DNA of 64,000 nt. Origin: Rubellimicrobium thermophilum DSM 16684. GTDB taxonomy: Bacteria > Pseudomonadota > Alphaproteobacteria > Rhodobacterales > Rhodobacteraceae. The DNA lies in assembly GCF_000442315.1 (NCBI RefSeq), contig NZ_KE557318.1:1-64000 (forward strand). Direction: 5' to 3'. Position 1 is the first letter of the stretch. Each line of letters starts with the position of its first letter. The notes under the pieces were generated by a model. The model ran no database searches and was not told where the DNA came from. It saw nothing but the letters and a program-made list of their open reading frames with translations. The translations under genes were made by a program, and so were the position numbers. This document shows positions 54,912 to 63,331 of the stretch, piece after piece.

Positions 54912-55294
54912 CCCCCGATCTGCCCGCCTGGGCCGCGATTCCGGTGGCGCTGCTGGTCCTTGCGGGGGCGGGGCTCGCCTGTGCGGGATCGCTGGGCCTG
55001 CTGCGCCTGCCCTCCTTCTACGAAAGGGCCCATGCCCCGACCCTGGGCACCTCGCTCGGCATCGCCGCGATCGCGACGGCCTCGATGGTCGCCTTCACGG
55101 TCGCCACGGGAAAGCTGCATCTGGCCGAGCTACTGGTCGTCGCCTTCACCACCGTCACGACCCCCGTCACGCTCATGCTGCTCGCGCGCGCCGCCCTCTA
55201 TCGCGACCGCATCGAGCGGCGCGCCGGCCCCTCAGGCGCCGGCGCAGCGACCCTGCCCGAAAAAGAGGCACAGGGCCCCCGGCCGCCCGCCTGA
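54908..55294 (+). CDS. Antiporter subunit G
   Basis: A 128-aa three-helix subunit with GSLGLLRLPSFYERAHAPTL and TTVTTPVTLMLLARAALYRD, diagnostic of MnhG/PhaG. It completes the A(B)CDEFG set. A Pro/Ala-rich cytoplasmic tail of about 20 residues ends the protein. There is no clear hairpin with a T-run after the stop. Confidence 0.93.
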   Translation: MTPDLPAWAAIPVALLVLAGAGLACAGSLGLLRLPSFYERAHAPTLGTSLGIAAIATASMVAFTVATGKLHLAELLVVAFTTVTTPVTLMLLARAALYRDRIERRAGPSGAGAATLPEKEAQGPRPPA

Positions 55295-55475
55295 TGGTCG
55301 GTCCGGCTGCGCCGGAGGATCCGCCCTGCGATGGGTCTTGACGGGCCGTCCGATCAGCGCATGAATGAAGCCACATGCCGGGCCTTGCGCCCGGTCGGCA
55401 ATCGCGCCTCGTGCCGCCCTCCTGCCTTTTGGGGGGTGCGGCGCGGGGCGCTTGGCTTTTGGGAGGGCATGATCC

Positions 55476-56516
55476 GTGACGGTGGTGCGAATCGGTCTGC
55501 TCTTGTCCCGTTCGGGCACCTACCGCCTCCTGGCCGAGGCCTGCCGCGCCGGCGCCCTGCGCGCCGTGAGGGAAGTCAACGCCGATCCCTCGCTGGCCGT
55601 CACCTTCGAGCCGGTGGAACGCGATCCCGCAGGCGAGGCCGATGCCTATGCCCCCCTCTGTGCCGAACTGGCCGCCGAGGGGGCGCGCCATGTCGTGGGC
55701 TGCGTGACCTCCTGGAGCCGCAAGGAGGTCATCCCGACGCTCGAGCGCACCGGCACGGTGCTCTGGTATCCGTGCCCCTATGAGGGGTTCGAGGCCTCCT
55801 CGCAGGTCGTCTATACCCATGCCTGCCCGAGCCAGCATCTGGTGCCGCTGCTCGCCTGGGCGCTGCCGCGCCTGGGGCGCCGGGCCATCCTGACCGGTTC
55901 CAACTACATCTGGGGCTGGGAGACGAACCGTGTCGCCCGTGACCTGATCGAGGGGGCAGGTGGCGCCGTGCTGGCCGAACGGCATCTGCCGCTGGGCGAC
56001 GAGGATGTCGCGCGCCTGCTGGCCGAAATCCGTGCGATGCGGCCCGATTTCGTCCTGAACAGTCTGGTCGGGGCCTCTTCCTATGCCTTCCTGCGGGCGA
56101 TGGCCGATCTGCGGGCCGGGGGGCTGACCATTCCCATCCTGTCCTGCAACCTCACCGAATGCGAGTTGCCGGCCCTCGGTGCGGCGGCCGAGGGGTTGAT
56201 CGCTGCTGGTCCCTCCTTCGGCGAGGGGCTGGGCTCCTTCGAGACCGCCGCCCATGCCGCCGTGCTCAGCCTTGCACGGCGCATGGCCCATACCGGCGCC
56301 GGGGCCCCGCTCGAGGACCTGCTGGCCGCCCCTGACGGGGGCGTGCTGGCCATCGACCCGGCGACGCATCACGCCACGCTGCCCGCGCTCATCGCCCAGG
56401 TGCGGAACGGCGCCTTCCATGTGCTCGAACGGCAGGAGGCCGTGGCGGCCGATCCCTATCTCGCCCGCCGTCCCGTTCTGGCTGCGGCTCCGCATCTTCG
56501 GGCCGTGGCACCATGA
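55476..56516 (+). CDS. AmiC-like amide/urea-sensing periplasmic-binding-fold protein
   Basis: A 346-aa Leu/Ile/Val-type binding protein without a signal peptide, similar to AmiC (and UrtA). The start VRIGLLLSRSGTYRLLAEAC, GCVTSWSRKEVIPTLERTGT and YTHACPSQHLVPLLAWALPR, then LTGSNYIWGWETNRVARDLI are family regions. AmiC senses small amides and restrains the antiterminator AmiR. The GTG follows GGGAGGG, and the stop overlaps the AmiR-like ATG. Confidence 0.88.
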   Translation: MTVVRIGLLLSRSGTYRLLAEACRAGALRAVREVNADPSLAVTFEPVERDPAGEADAYAPLCAELAAEGARHVVGCVTSWSRKEVIPTLERTGTVLWYPCPYEGFEASSQVVYTHACPSQHLVPLLAWALPRLGRRAILTGSNYIWGWETNRVARDLIEGAGGAVLAERHLPLGDEDVARLLAEIRAMRPDFVLNSLVGASSYAFLRAMADLRAGGLTIPILSCNLTECELPALGAAAEGLIAAGPSFGEGLGSFETAAHAAVLSLARRMAHTGAGAPLEDLLAAPDGGVLAIDPATHHATLPALIAQVRNGAFHVLERQEAVAADPYLARRPVLAAAPHLRAVAP

Positions 56517-57121
56517 GACGGCTGGCCACCCCCGTCCTCGGCGGCGCCCGTGCGGTGATCCTCCACCGTCCGCATCCGACGGTGGAGGCTCTGATGCGCC
56601 AGCTCTCCGCCATCGGCCTTCTGTCCGCAGCCCAGTGGCCCGATCTCGACCCTTCGGCCCTGGGGGCCAATTTCGTCTTCTTCGATGTCGATCGCGGTCA
56701 TGATGCCCAGTTTCCCTGGAAGCCGGGCGAGGCGCCGATGCCGATGATCGCCCTGATCGGATCCGAGGCCCCCGGACGCATCGAATGGGCGCTGTCGATG
56801 GGGGCGGATGCGCAGCTTCTCAAGCCCGTGGGGGATGGCGGCGTCTATTCGGCGCTGCTCATCGCGCACAGCGCCTTTGTCGCGCGCCGGAGGCTCGCCG
56901 CCGAGGTGCAGGGCTTGCGGGCGCGTCTGGCCGAACGGCGCACGGTGCTGCGGGCGGTCCTTGCCCTGGCCGAAGGGCAGGGGGAGGAAGCGGGATACGC
57001 GGCGCTGCGCCGCCGGGCGATGGACTGGCGCGTGACGGTCGAGGAGGCGGCGGCCCGCATCCTTGCCGCCTGCCCGGACAAGGAGGGAGGCCGGCATGTC
57101 CGACGCCGTCGCCCTGCCTGA
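56513..57121 (+). CDS. AmiR-like ANTAR-domain antiterminator
   Basis: A 202-aa protein with a pseudo-receiver N-terminal half (FVFFDVDRGHDAQFPW, IALIGSEAPGRIEWALSMGA), a coiled linker (RLAAEVQGLRARLAERR) and an ANTAR-type C-terminal bundle (AALRRRAMDWRVTVEEAAAR). ANTAR domains bind paired RNA hairpins to prevent termination. It is coupled to the AmiC-like gene and overlaps the start of the permease gene by 26 bases, so it heads the amide operon. Confidence 0.85.
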   Translation: MRRLATPVLGGARAVILHRPHPTVEALMRQLSAIGLLSAAQWPDLDPSALGANFVFFDVDRGHDAQFPWKPGEAPMPMIALIGSEAPGRIEWALSMGADAQLLKPVGDGGVYSALLIAHSAFVARRRLAAEVQGLRARLAERRTVLRAVLALAEGQGEEAGYAALRRRAMDWRVTVEEAAARILAACPDKEGGRHVRRRRPA

Positions 57122-57992
57122 GCCGCGCCGGCGCGGGGTGCTCGCGCGGCTGGCCCGCCGTCCGCTGGTCCTGGCGGGGCTGGCGGTGATCGGGCTGACC
57201 GTGCTGGCCGCGATCCTGGCCCCCTGGCTCACTCCCTATGCGCCGGATCAGCAGCATTTCGACGGTCTCACCCTTCAGGGGGCGCCGCTGCCGCCCGGCG
57301 GCGGACCGGACGGGGCCTTTCCGCTCGGCACGGACCTTCTGGGGCGCGACCTGCTCACCCGGATCCTCTACGGGGCGCGCACCTCGCTCGTGATCGGGAT
57401 CCTGGCCAACGGCATGGCGCTGCTCGTGGGAACGCTGGTGGGGGTCACGGCGGGCTATTTCCGGGGGATCGTCGGCGCCCTGCTGATGCGCTTCACCGAT
57501 CTGATGATGGCCTTTCCGGCCTTGCTGCTGGCCATCTGCCTCGCCGCGATCCTGCGTCCCTCGCTGTGGATCGTGGCCCTTGTCATTGCGCTGGTGAACT
57601 GGGTCCAGGTCGCCCGCGTCCTCTATACCGAGACGACCTCCCTCGCGGTGCGGGACTTCATCCAGGCCGAACGGGCAATCGGGGCCGGCCATGGGCGCAT
57701 CCTGCTGCGCCATATCCTGCCGCATCTGCTGCCGACGATCATCGTCTATGGCACGCTCGGCATCTCCACGACCGTGCTGCTCGAGGCGACGCTGTCCTTC
57801 CTCGGGATCGGGGTGCAGCCACCCGATCCGTCCTGGGGAAACATCATCTTCGAGAGCCAGACCTATTTCCAGGCCGCCCCCTGGCTCGTGTTCTTTCCGG
57901 GGCTCGCGATCCTCGCCCTGGCCCTGGCCTTCAACCTCGTGGGGGATGGGCTGCGCGACGTTCTCGATCCCACCCAGCGCGAGAGGGACTGA
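57096..57992 (+). CDS. Peptide-type ABC transporter permease (DppC-like)
   Basis: A 298-aa inner-membrane permease. It has the N-terminal helix, the periplasmic LGTDLLGRDLLTRILYGART, the ATPase-contact loop GAGHGRILLRHILPHLLPTI and the ending SFLGIGVQPPDPSWGNII. ATG 57096 follows AAGGAGGGAGG and is preferred over an upstream in-frame start. DppC precedes DppB here, the reverse of the common order. Likely imports an amide or amidated peptide. Confidence 0.92.
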   Translation: MSDAVALPEPRRRGVLARLARRPLVLAGLAVIGLTVLAAILAPWLTPYAPDQQHFDGLTLQGAPLPPGGGPDGAFPLGTDLLGRDLLTRILYGARTSLVIGILANGMALLVGTLVGVTAGYFRGIVGALLMRFTDLMMAFPALLLAICLAAILRPSLWIVALVIALVNWVQVARVLYTETTSLAVRDFIQAERAIGAGHGRILLRHILPHLLPTIIVYGTLGISTTVLLEATLSFLGIGVQPPDPSWGNIIFESQTYFQAAPWLVFFPGLAILALALAFNLVGDGLRDVLDPTQRERD

Positions 57993-57995
57993 CCG

Positions 57996-58916
57996 ATGGC
58001 ACTCCATCTCGCCCGCCGCCTGCTCCAGTCCGTGCTGATCCTGCTGGGCGTGACGCTCGTCACCTTCTTCCTGCTCTATGTCCTGCCGGCCGATCCCGTG
58101 CGGCAGATCGCCGGGCGGTCGGCCACCGCGGAGACGGTGGAATCGATCCGCCGGCAGCTCGGCCTCGATCAGCCCTTCTGGGTCCAGTATGGGCGCTATC
58201 TCTGGGGGCTGCTGCATCTCGATCTCGGGCGCAGCTACCTCCAGCGCGCCGAGGTGGCCGAACTGATCGCGGCCCGCCTGCCGGCCACCCTCCTGCTGAT
58301 GGCCGCGGGCATCGCCTGCGAGGTGGCGATCGGCCTTGCCATGGGCATCTGGGCGGCCCTGCGCCGCGGAACGGCGGTCGATACCGGTCTGATGCTGGCC
58401 AGCTTCGCCGGGGTCTCCGCGCCGCAATTCGTCGTCGGGCTGATGCTGCTCTATGTCTTCGGCGTCTGGTTGCGCTGGCTGCCCATCGGCGGCTACGGCA
58501 CCGCGGCCCATCTGATCCTGCCGGCCCTGACGCTCGGCCTGCTGGGCGCGGGCTGGTATGCGCGGATGATGCGCTCGAGCATGGTCGAGGTGCTGCGCCA
58601 GGATTTCGTGCGCACCGCCCGGGCCAAGGGCCTGACGCGGGCCCGGGTGATCCTGCGCCATGCGCTGCCCAATGCGATCCTGCCCGTCATCGCCATGATC
58701 GGCATCGATATCGGCATCTTCATGGGCGGCATCGTCGTGGTCGAAAGCGTCTTCGGCTGGCCCGGCATCGGCCAGCTGGCCTGGCAGGCGATCCAGCGCG
58801 TGGACATCCCCATCATCATGGGCGTGACCCTCGTTTCGGCGGTGGGGATCGTCCTGGGCAATCTCCTTGCCGACATCGTGGCCCCCCTCATCGATCCGCG
58901 CATCCGCCTGCGCTGA
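57996..58916 (+). CDS. Peptide-type ABC transporter permease (DppB-like)
   Basis: A 306-aa permease with LLGVTLVTFFLLYVLPADPV near the start, the contact loop RTARAKGLTRARVILRHALP and VVVESVFGWPGIGQLAWQAI, all DppB signatures. It starts three bases after the DppC stop, forming the heterodimeric channel. Confidence 0.93.
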   Translation: MALHLARRLLQSVLILLGVTLVTFFLLYVLPADPVRQIAGRSATAETVESIRRQLGLDQPFWVQYGRYLWGLLHLDLGRSYLQRAEVAELIAARLPATLLLMAAGIACEVAIGLAMGIWAALRRGTAVDTGLMLASFAGVSAPQFVVGLMLLYVFGVWLRWLPIGGYGTAAHLILPALTLGLLGAGWYARMMRSSMVEVLRQDFVRTARAKGLTRARVILRHALPNAILPVIAMIGIDIGIFMGGIVVVESVFGWPGIGQLAWQAIQRVDIPIIMGVTLVSAVGIVLGNLLADIVAPLIDPRIRLR

Positions 58917-58944
58917 GCCTTGACCATCAGGGAGAACAGGAACC

Positions 58945-60576
58945 ATGAAGACAATCCTTGCCACCACCGCCCTTCTGGCCGTGCTGGCCGTGCCGGGGCT
59001 TGCGCAGAATGCCGATCCCTGGCAGCCCGATCCCGAGGCCCGCCCCGGGGGCACGATCACCATCACCTATCAGAACGATGTGGCGACCCTCGATCCGGCC
59101 ATCGGCTATGACTGGCAGAACTGGTCGATGATCAAGTCGCTCTTCGACGGCCTCATGGACTATGTCCCCGGCACCACCGAGCTGCGCCCCGGCCTCGCCG
59201 AGAGCGTGGAGATCTCCGAGGACGGCCTGACCTATACCTTCCATCTGCGCGAGGGCGTGCGCTTCCACAACGGCCGCGAGATGACGGCCGAGGACGTGAA
59301 ATATTCGCTCGACCGCGTCACCGACCCCGCGACCCAGTCCCCCGGCGCCGGCTTCTTCGGCATGATCGAGGGGTTCGAGGCGCAGATGTCCGGCGAGGCC
59401 GAGGGACTGTCGGGCGTGGAGGTGGTGGACCCCCGCACCGTCCGCATCACCCTCTCGCGTCCCGATGCGACCTTCCTCCATGTGATGGCCCTCAACTTCT
59501 CCTATGTCGTCCCGCGCGAGGCGGTGGAGGAGCACGGCCCCGATTTCGGCCGCCATCCGGTGGGCACCGGGGCCTTCCGCCTGGCGGAATGGACGCTCGG
59601 CCAGAGGCTCGTCTTCGAGAAGAACCCCGACTACTGGCGCGAGGGCCTGCCCTATCTCGACCGGATCGTCTTCGAGGTGGGCCAGGAACCGACCGTGGCC
59701 CTTCTGCGTCTCCAGAATGGCGAGGTGGACATCCCCGGCGACGGCATCCCGCCCGCGCAGTTCCAGCAGATCATGGACGATCCGGCCCAGGCCGCCCGCG
59801 TGGTGCAGGGCGGTCAGCTTCATACGGGCTATGTCACGATGAACGTGACCCAACCGCCCTTCGACGATGTCCGCGTGCGCCGGGCCGTCAACATGGCCAT
59901 CAACAAGGACCGGGTGATCCAGATCATCAATGGCCGCGCGGTGCCCGCCAACCAGCCGCTGCCTCCCTCCATGCCCGGCTACGACCCGGATTACGAGGGC
60001 TATCCCTACGACCCCGAAGGCGCCAAGGCGCTTCTGGCCGAGGCGGGCTACCCGGACGGTTTCGAGACCGAGCTGTTCGTCATGAACACCGATCCCAATC
60101 CCCGCATCGCCCAGGCGATCCAGCAGGATCTCGCGGCCATCGGCATCCGGGCCTCGATCCAGTCGCTGGCCCAGGCCAATGTCATCGAGGCCGGCGGCGC
60201 AGGCACGGCGCCGATGATCTGGTCGGGCGGCATGGCCTGGATCGCGGACTTCCCCGATCCCGCCAATTTCTACTACCCGATCCTCGGCTGCGCCGGTGCC
60301 GTGGAGGGCGGCTGGAACTGGGCCAAGTACTGCAACGAGGAGCTCGACGCGCTGGCCGCGCAGGCGGACTCCATGTCTGACCCCGCCCAGGCTGCGGAGC
60401 GTCTCGCCCTGTGGAGCGGGATCTATGCGCGCGTCATGGAGGACGCCCCATGGGCGCCCGTGTTCCACGAGGAGCGCTACACCATGCGTTCGCCCCGGAT
60501 GGGCGGTGACGAGGCGCTCTATGTGGATCCGGTGTCGATCCCGGTCAATTACGACTATGTCTATGTGACCGAGTGA
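58945..60576 (+). CDS. Peptide-type ABC transporter substrate-binding protein (DppA/OppA-like)
   Basis: A 543-aa exported binding protein (signal peptide ATTALLAVLAVPGLAQ). Family landmarks are TYQNDVATLDPAIGYDWQNW, the YTFHLREGVRFHNGREMTAE loop, HPVGTGAFRLAEWTLGQRL and VRRAVNMAINKDRVI. It supplies substrate to the adjacent permeases. The ligand is unknown; the amidase and AmiC-like neighbours suggest an amide. Confidence 0.92.
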   Translation: MKTILATTALLAVLAVPGLAQNADPWQPDPEARPGGTITITYQNDVATLDPAIGYDWQNWSMIKSLFDGLMDYVPGTTELRPGLAESVEISEDGLTYTFHLREGVRFHNGREMTAEDVKYSLDRVTDPATQSPGAGFFGMIEGFEAQMSGEAEGLSGVEVVDPRTVRITLSRPDATFLHVMALNFSYVVPREAVEEHGPDFGRHPVGTGAFRLAEWTLGQRLVFEKNPDYWREGLPYLDRIVFEVGQEPTVALLRLQNGEVDIPGDGIPPAQFQQIMDDPAQAARVVQGGQLHTGYVTMNVTQPPFDDVRVRRAVNMAINKDRVIQIINGRAVPANQPLPPSMPGYDPDYEGYPYDPEGAKALLAEAGYPDGFETELFVMNTDPNPRIAQAIQQDLAAIGIRASIQSLAQANVIEAGGAGTAPMIWSGGMAWIADFPDPANFYYPILGCAGAVEGGWNWAKYCNEELDALAAQADSMSDPAQAAERLALWSGIYARVMEDAPWAPVFHEERYTMRSPRMGGDEALYVDPVSIPVNYDYVYVTE

Positions 60577-60582
60577 ACCCGC

Positions 60583-61542
60583 ATGTGCCGCGCCTGCGAC
60601 TACACGATCCACGGGCATCAGCACCATTTCGGCTGGGACAACGCCCTTGCCCCGGCCGAACGGGTCGCACCGGGATCGACCATCCTGTTTCACTGTCAGG
60701 ATTCTTCGGCGGGCCAGCTCGGCCCGTCTTCAACTCTGGCCGATGTCGTCGCGCTCGACTTCTCGCGCATCAATCCCGTCTCGGGCCCGATCTGGGTGGA
60801 GGGGGCGGAACCCGGCGATGCGCTGAAGGTGACGATCGGGGATTTCATCCCCCGCCTGCAGGAGGGGACGGCCTGGGGCTGGACCGCGAATATCCCCGGC
60901 TTCGGGCTTCTGGCCGATCAGTTCCCGGACCCCGCCCTGATCGTCTGGACCTACAATGCGGCGACGCTTGCACCCGCGATGTGGGGCCGCGAGGCGCGCA
61001 TTCCCCTCAAGCCCTTTGCCGGCACCATCGGCAACGCGCTGGCCGAGCCGGGCCTGCATTCGGTCGTGCCGCCGCGGCGCGTGGGCGGCAATCTCGATAT
61101 CCGGGACCTTGCCGCCGGCACCACGCTCTGGCTGCCGGTCGAGGTGCCGGGCGCCCTCTTCTCGATCGGCGATACCCATGCCGCGCAAGGAGACGGCGAG
61201 GTCTGCGGCACCGCCATCGAAAGCCCGATGGATGCGGTCCTCACGCTCGATCTCGTCAAGGGCGCAAACCTCAAGACCCCCCGTTTCACCACCTCCGGGC
61301 CCGTGACGCGCCATCTCGACGCCAGGGGCTACGAGGTCACGACCGGCATCGGCCCGGATCTCATGACGGCGGCGCGCGATGCTGTCTCGGGTATGATCGA
61401 CCTGCTTTGCGCCACGCGGGGCATGTCGGCAACGGACGCCTACATGCTCTGCTCCGTCTGCGGCGATCTGCGCATCTCCGAGGTGGTGGACATGCCCAAC
61501 TGGGTGGTCAGCTTCTACTTCCCGCGGGTGGTGTTCGAGTGA
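60583..61542 (+). CDS. Acetamidase/formamidase family amidohydrolase
   Basis: A 319-aa FmdA/AmdA-type enzyme that hydrolyses formamide, acetamide or similar amides to ammonium. Motifs: VEGAEPGDALKVTIGDF, GTIGNALAEPGLHSVVPPRR with VGGNLDIRDLAAGTTLWLPV, SIGDTHAAQGDGEVCGTAIE (metal-binding DxHxxxGdGE) and AYMLCSVCGDLRISEVVD. It lies six bases after the binding-protein gene. It gives the operon its likely purpose: import and hydrolysis of an amide for nitrogen. Confidence 0.93.
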   Translation: MCRACDYTIHGHQHHFGWDNALAPAERVAPGSTILFHCQDSSAGQLGPSSTLADVVALDFSRINPVSGPIWVEGAEPGDALKVTIGDFIPRLQEGTAWGWTANIPGFGLLADQFPDPALIVWTYNAATLAPAMWGREARIPLKPFAGTIGNALAEPGLHSVVPPRRVGGNLDIRDLAAGTTLWLPVEVPGALFSIGDTHAAQGDGEVCGTAIESPMDAVLTLDLVKGANLKTPRFTTSGPVTRHLDARGYEVTTGIGPDLMTAARDAVSGMIDLLCATRGMSATDAYMLCSVCGDLRISEVVDMPNWVVSFYFPRVVFE

Positions 61543-63331
61543 GCCCTGCCGCCTCCGCCCCCTCCGGGGCCGCTCCGGCCCCGGCCCCGGATTCGTCCCT
61601 GGTGCTGTCTGTCGAGGGGCTGACCGTCTCGCTCGCCACCGCGGCCGGTCCGCGGACCCTGGTGCAGGACATCGGCTTTGCCCTCCGCCGGGGAGAGACG
61701 CTCGCCCTCGCCGGCGAATCGGGCTCGGGCAAGTCGATCACCGCGCTGGCGATCATGGGGCTTCTGCCGCCCGGCATGGCCCCCGTCGCGGGCCGGGTGA
61801 TGCTGGGCCCCACGGATCTGCTGCGCCTGCCCGAACGGGGGCTGCGCCGCATCCGCGGCAACCGCGTGGCGATGATCTTCCAGGAGCCGATGACCTCGCT
61901 CAATCCGGTGATGACCATCGGGGCCCAGCTGACGGAGGCGCTGTGCGCCCATGCGCCCCTGTCCCGGCGCGAAGCGCGGGAGCGCGCGATCGAGGCGCTG
62001 CAGGCCGTCCGCCTGTCCGATCCGGCCCGCCGCTTCGCACAGTATCCGCATGAGCTCTCGGGCGGGATGCGGCAGCGGGTGATGATCGCCATGGCCCTTG
62101 CCCTGCGCCCGGATGTGCTGATCGCCGACGAACCCACGACGGCGCTCGATGTCACCGTCCAGCGCGAGGTGCTGGATCTGCTGCGCGACCTGCGCCGCGA
62201 GACCGGCACGGCCCTCGATCCTCATCACCCATGACATGGGCGTCGTGGCCGAGATGGCCGACCGCGTGCTGGTGATGAAGGACGGCCGGTGCGTCGAGGA
62301 GGGCCCCGTCGGGCAGATCTTCGCCGCGCCGTCCGCGCCCTATACCCGCGCCCTGCTGGCCGCGGTGCCCCGGATGGGGGCCCGCCCGCCGGCGGCGCGC
62401 AACCCGTCCCCCGCCGGGGCGCCGCCCGTCCTCGTGCTGCGCGATCTCGTGGTGGGCTTCGACACGGGGCGCGGGCTGCTTGGCCGGCCCACCCACCGCG
62501 TCCATGCCGTCGAGGGGGTGTCGCTGACCATCAGCCGGGGCGAGACCTTTGCCCTTGTCGGCGAATCGGGCTGCGGCAAATCCACCATCGCCAAGGCCAT
62601 CGCCGGCCTCGTCCCCTTCTCGGGCGAGATCGGGATCGCCGGCCGCCGGCTGCAAAGCCAGCGCGACATCACCCGTGCCGTGCGACGGGATGCCCAGCTC
62701 GTGTTCCAGGACCCGGCGGCTGCGCTCGATCCCCGCATGCGCGCGGGCGATCTGGTGGCCGAACCGCTGGTCATCCACGGCCTCGGCACCCCTGCCCAGA
62801 GGCGCGAACGCGCCGCCGAGCTGTTCGAGCGTGTGGGCCTCCCGCGGGAGGCGCTCGACCGCTACCCGCACGAATTCTCGGGCGGCCAGCGCCAGCGCAT
62901 CTGCATCGCCCGTGCCCTTGCCCTCGACCCCCAGCTGATCGTCGCCGATGAGAGCGTCTCGGCCCTCGACGTCTCGGTGCAGGCGCGGGTTCTGGCCCTG
63001 CTGCGCGACCTGCAGGCCGAACGCGGGCTGTCCTACCTGTTCATCTCGCACGACATGGCGGTGGTGGACGCCATCGCCGACCGCGTGGCGGTGATGTATC
63101 TGGGCCAGATCGTCGAGATGGGCAGCCGGGAACAGGTCTTCGGCGATCCACGCCATCCCTATACCCGCCGCCTGATCGAGGCCGTTCCCGTCCCCGACCC
63201 CCGCCATGTCCGCCCCCCCCGCCCGCGCGAGGCGCGCGAGATCCCCCTCGCCCGTCCGCCGCCGCGGGGACCCGCCCCCCCGCCTGCAACTGCGGGACAT
63301 CGGGCAGGGCCATCTCGTGGCCGGAATCTAG
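61539..63331 (+). pseudogene. Fused peptide-type ABC transporter ATPases (DppD-DppF), two frameshifts
   Basis: About 597 aa with two ABC domains. The first has GESGSGKS, FQEPMTSLNP, LSGGMRQR and IADEPTTALD. The frame breaks near 62218 (one extra base) before ILITHDMGVVAEMADRV. The second has GESGCGKST, FQDPAAALDP, FSGGQRQRI and VADESVSALD. A second extra base lies in a C run near 63268, after which LRDIGQGHLVAGI ends the protein at 63331. The GTG start overlaps the amidase stop (GTGA). It converges on and overlaps the next gene by four bases. Confidence 0.88.
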
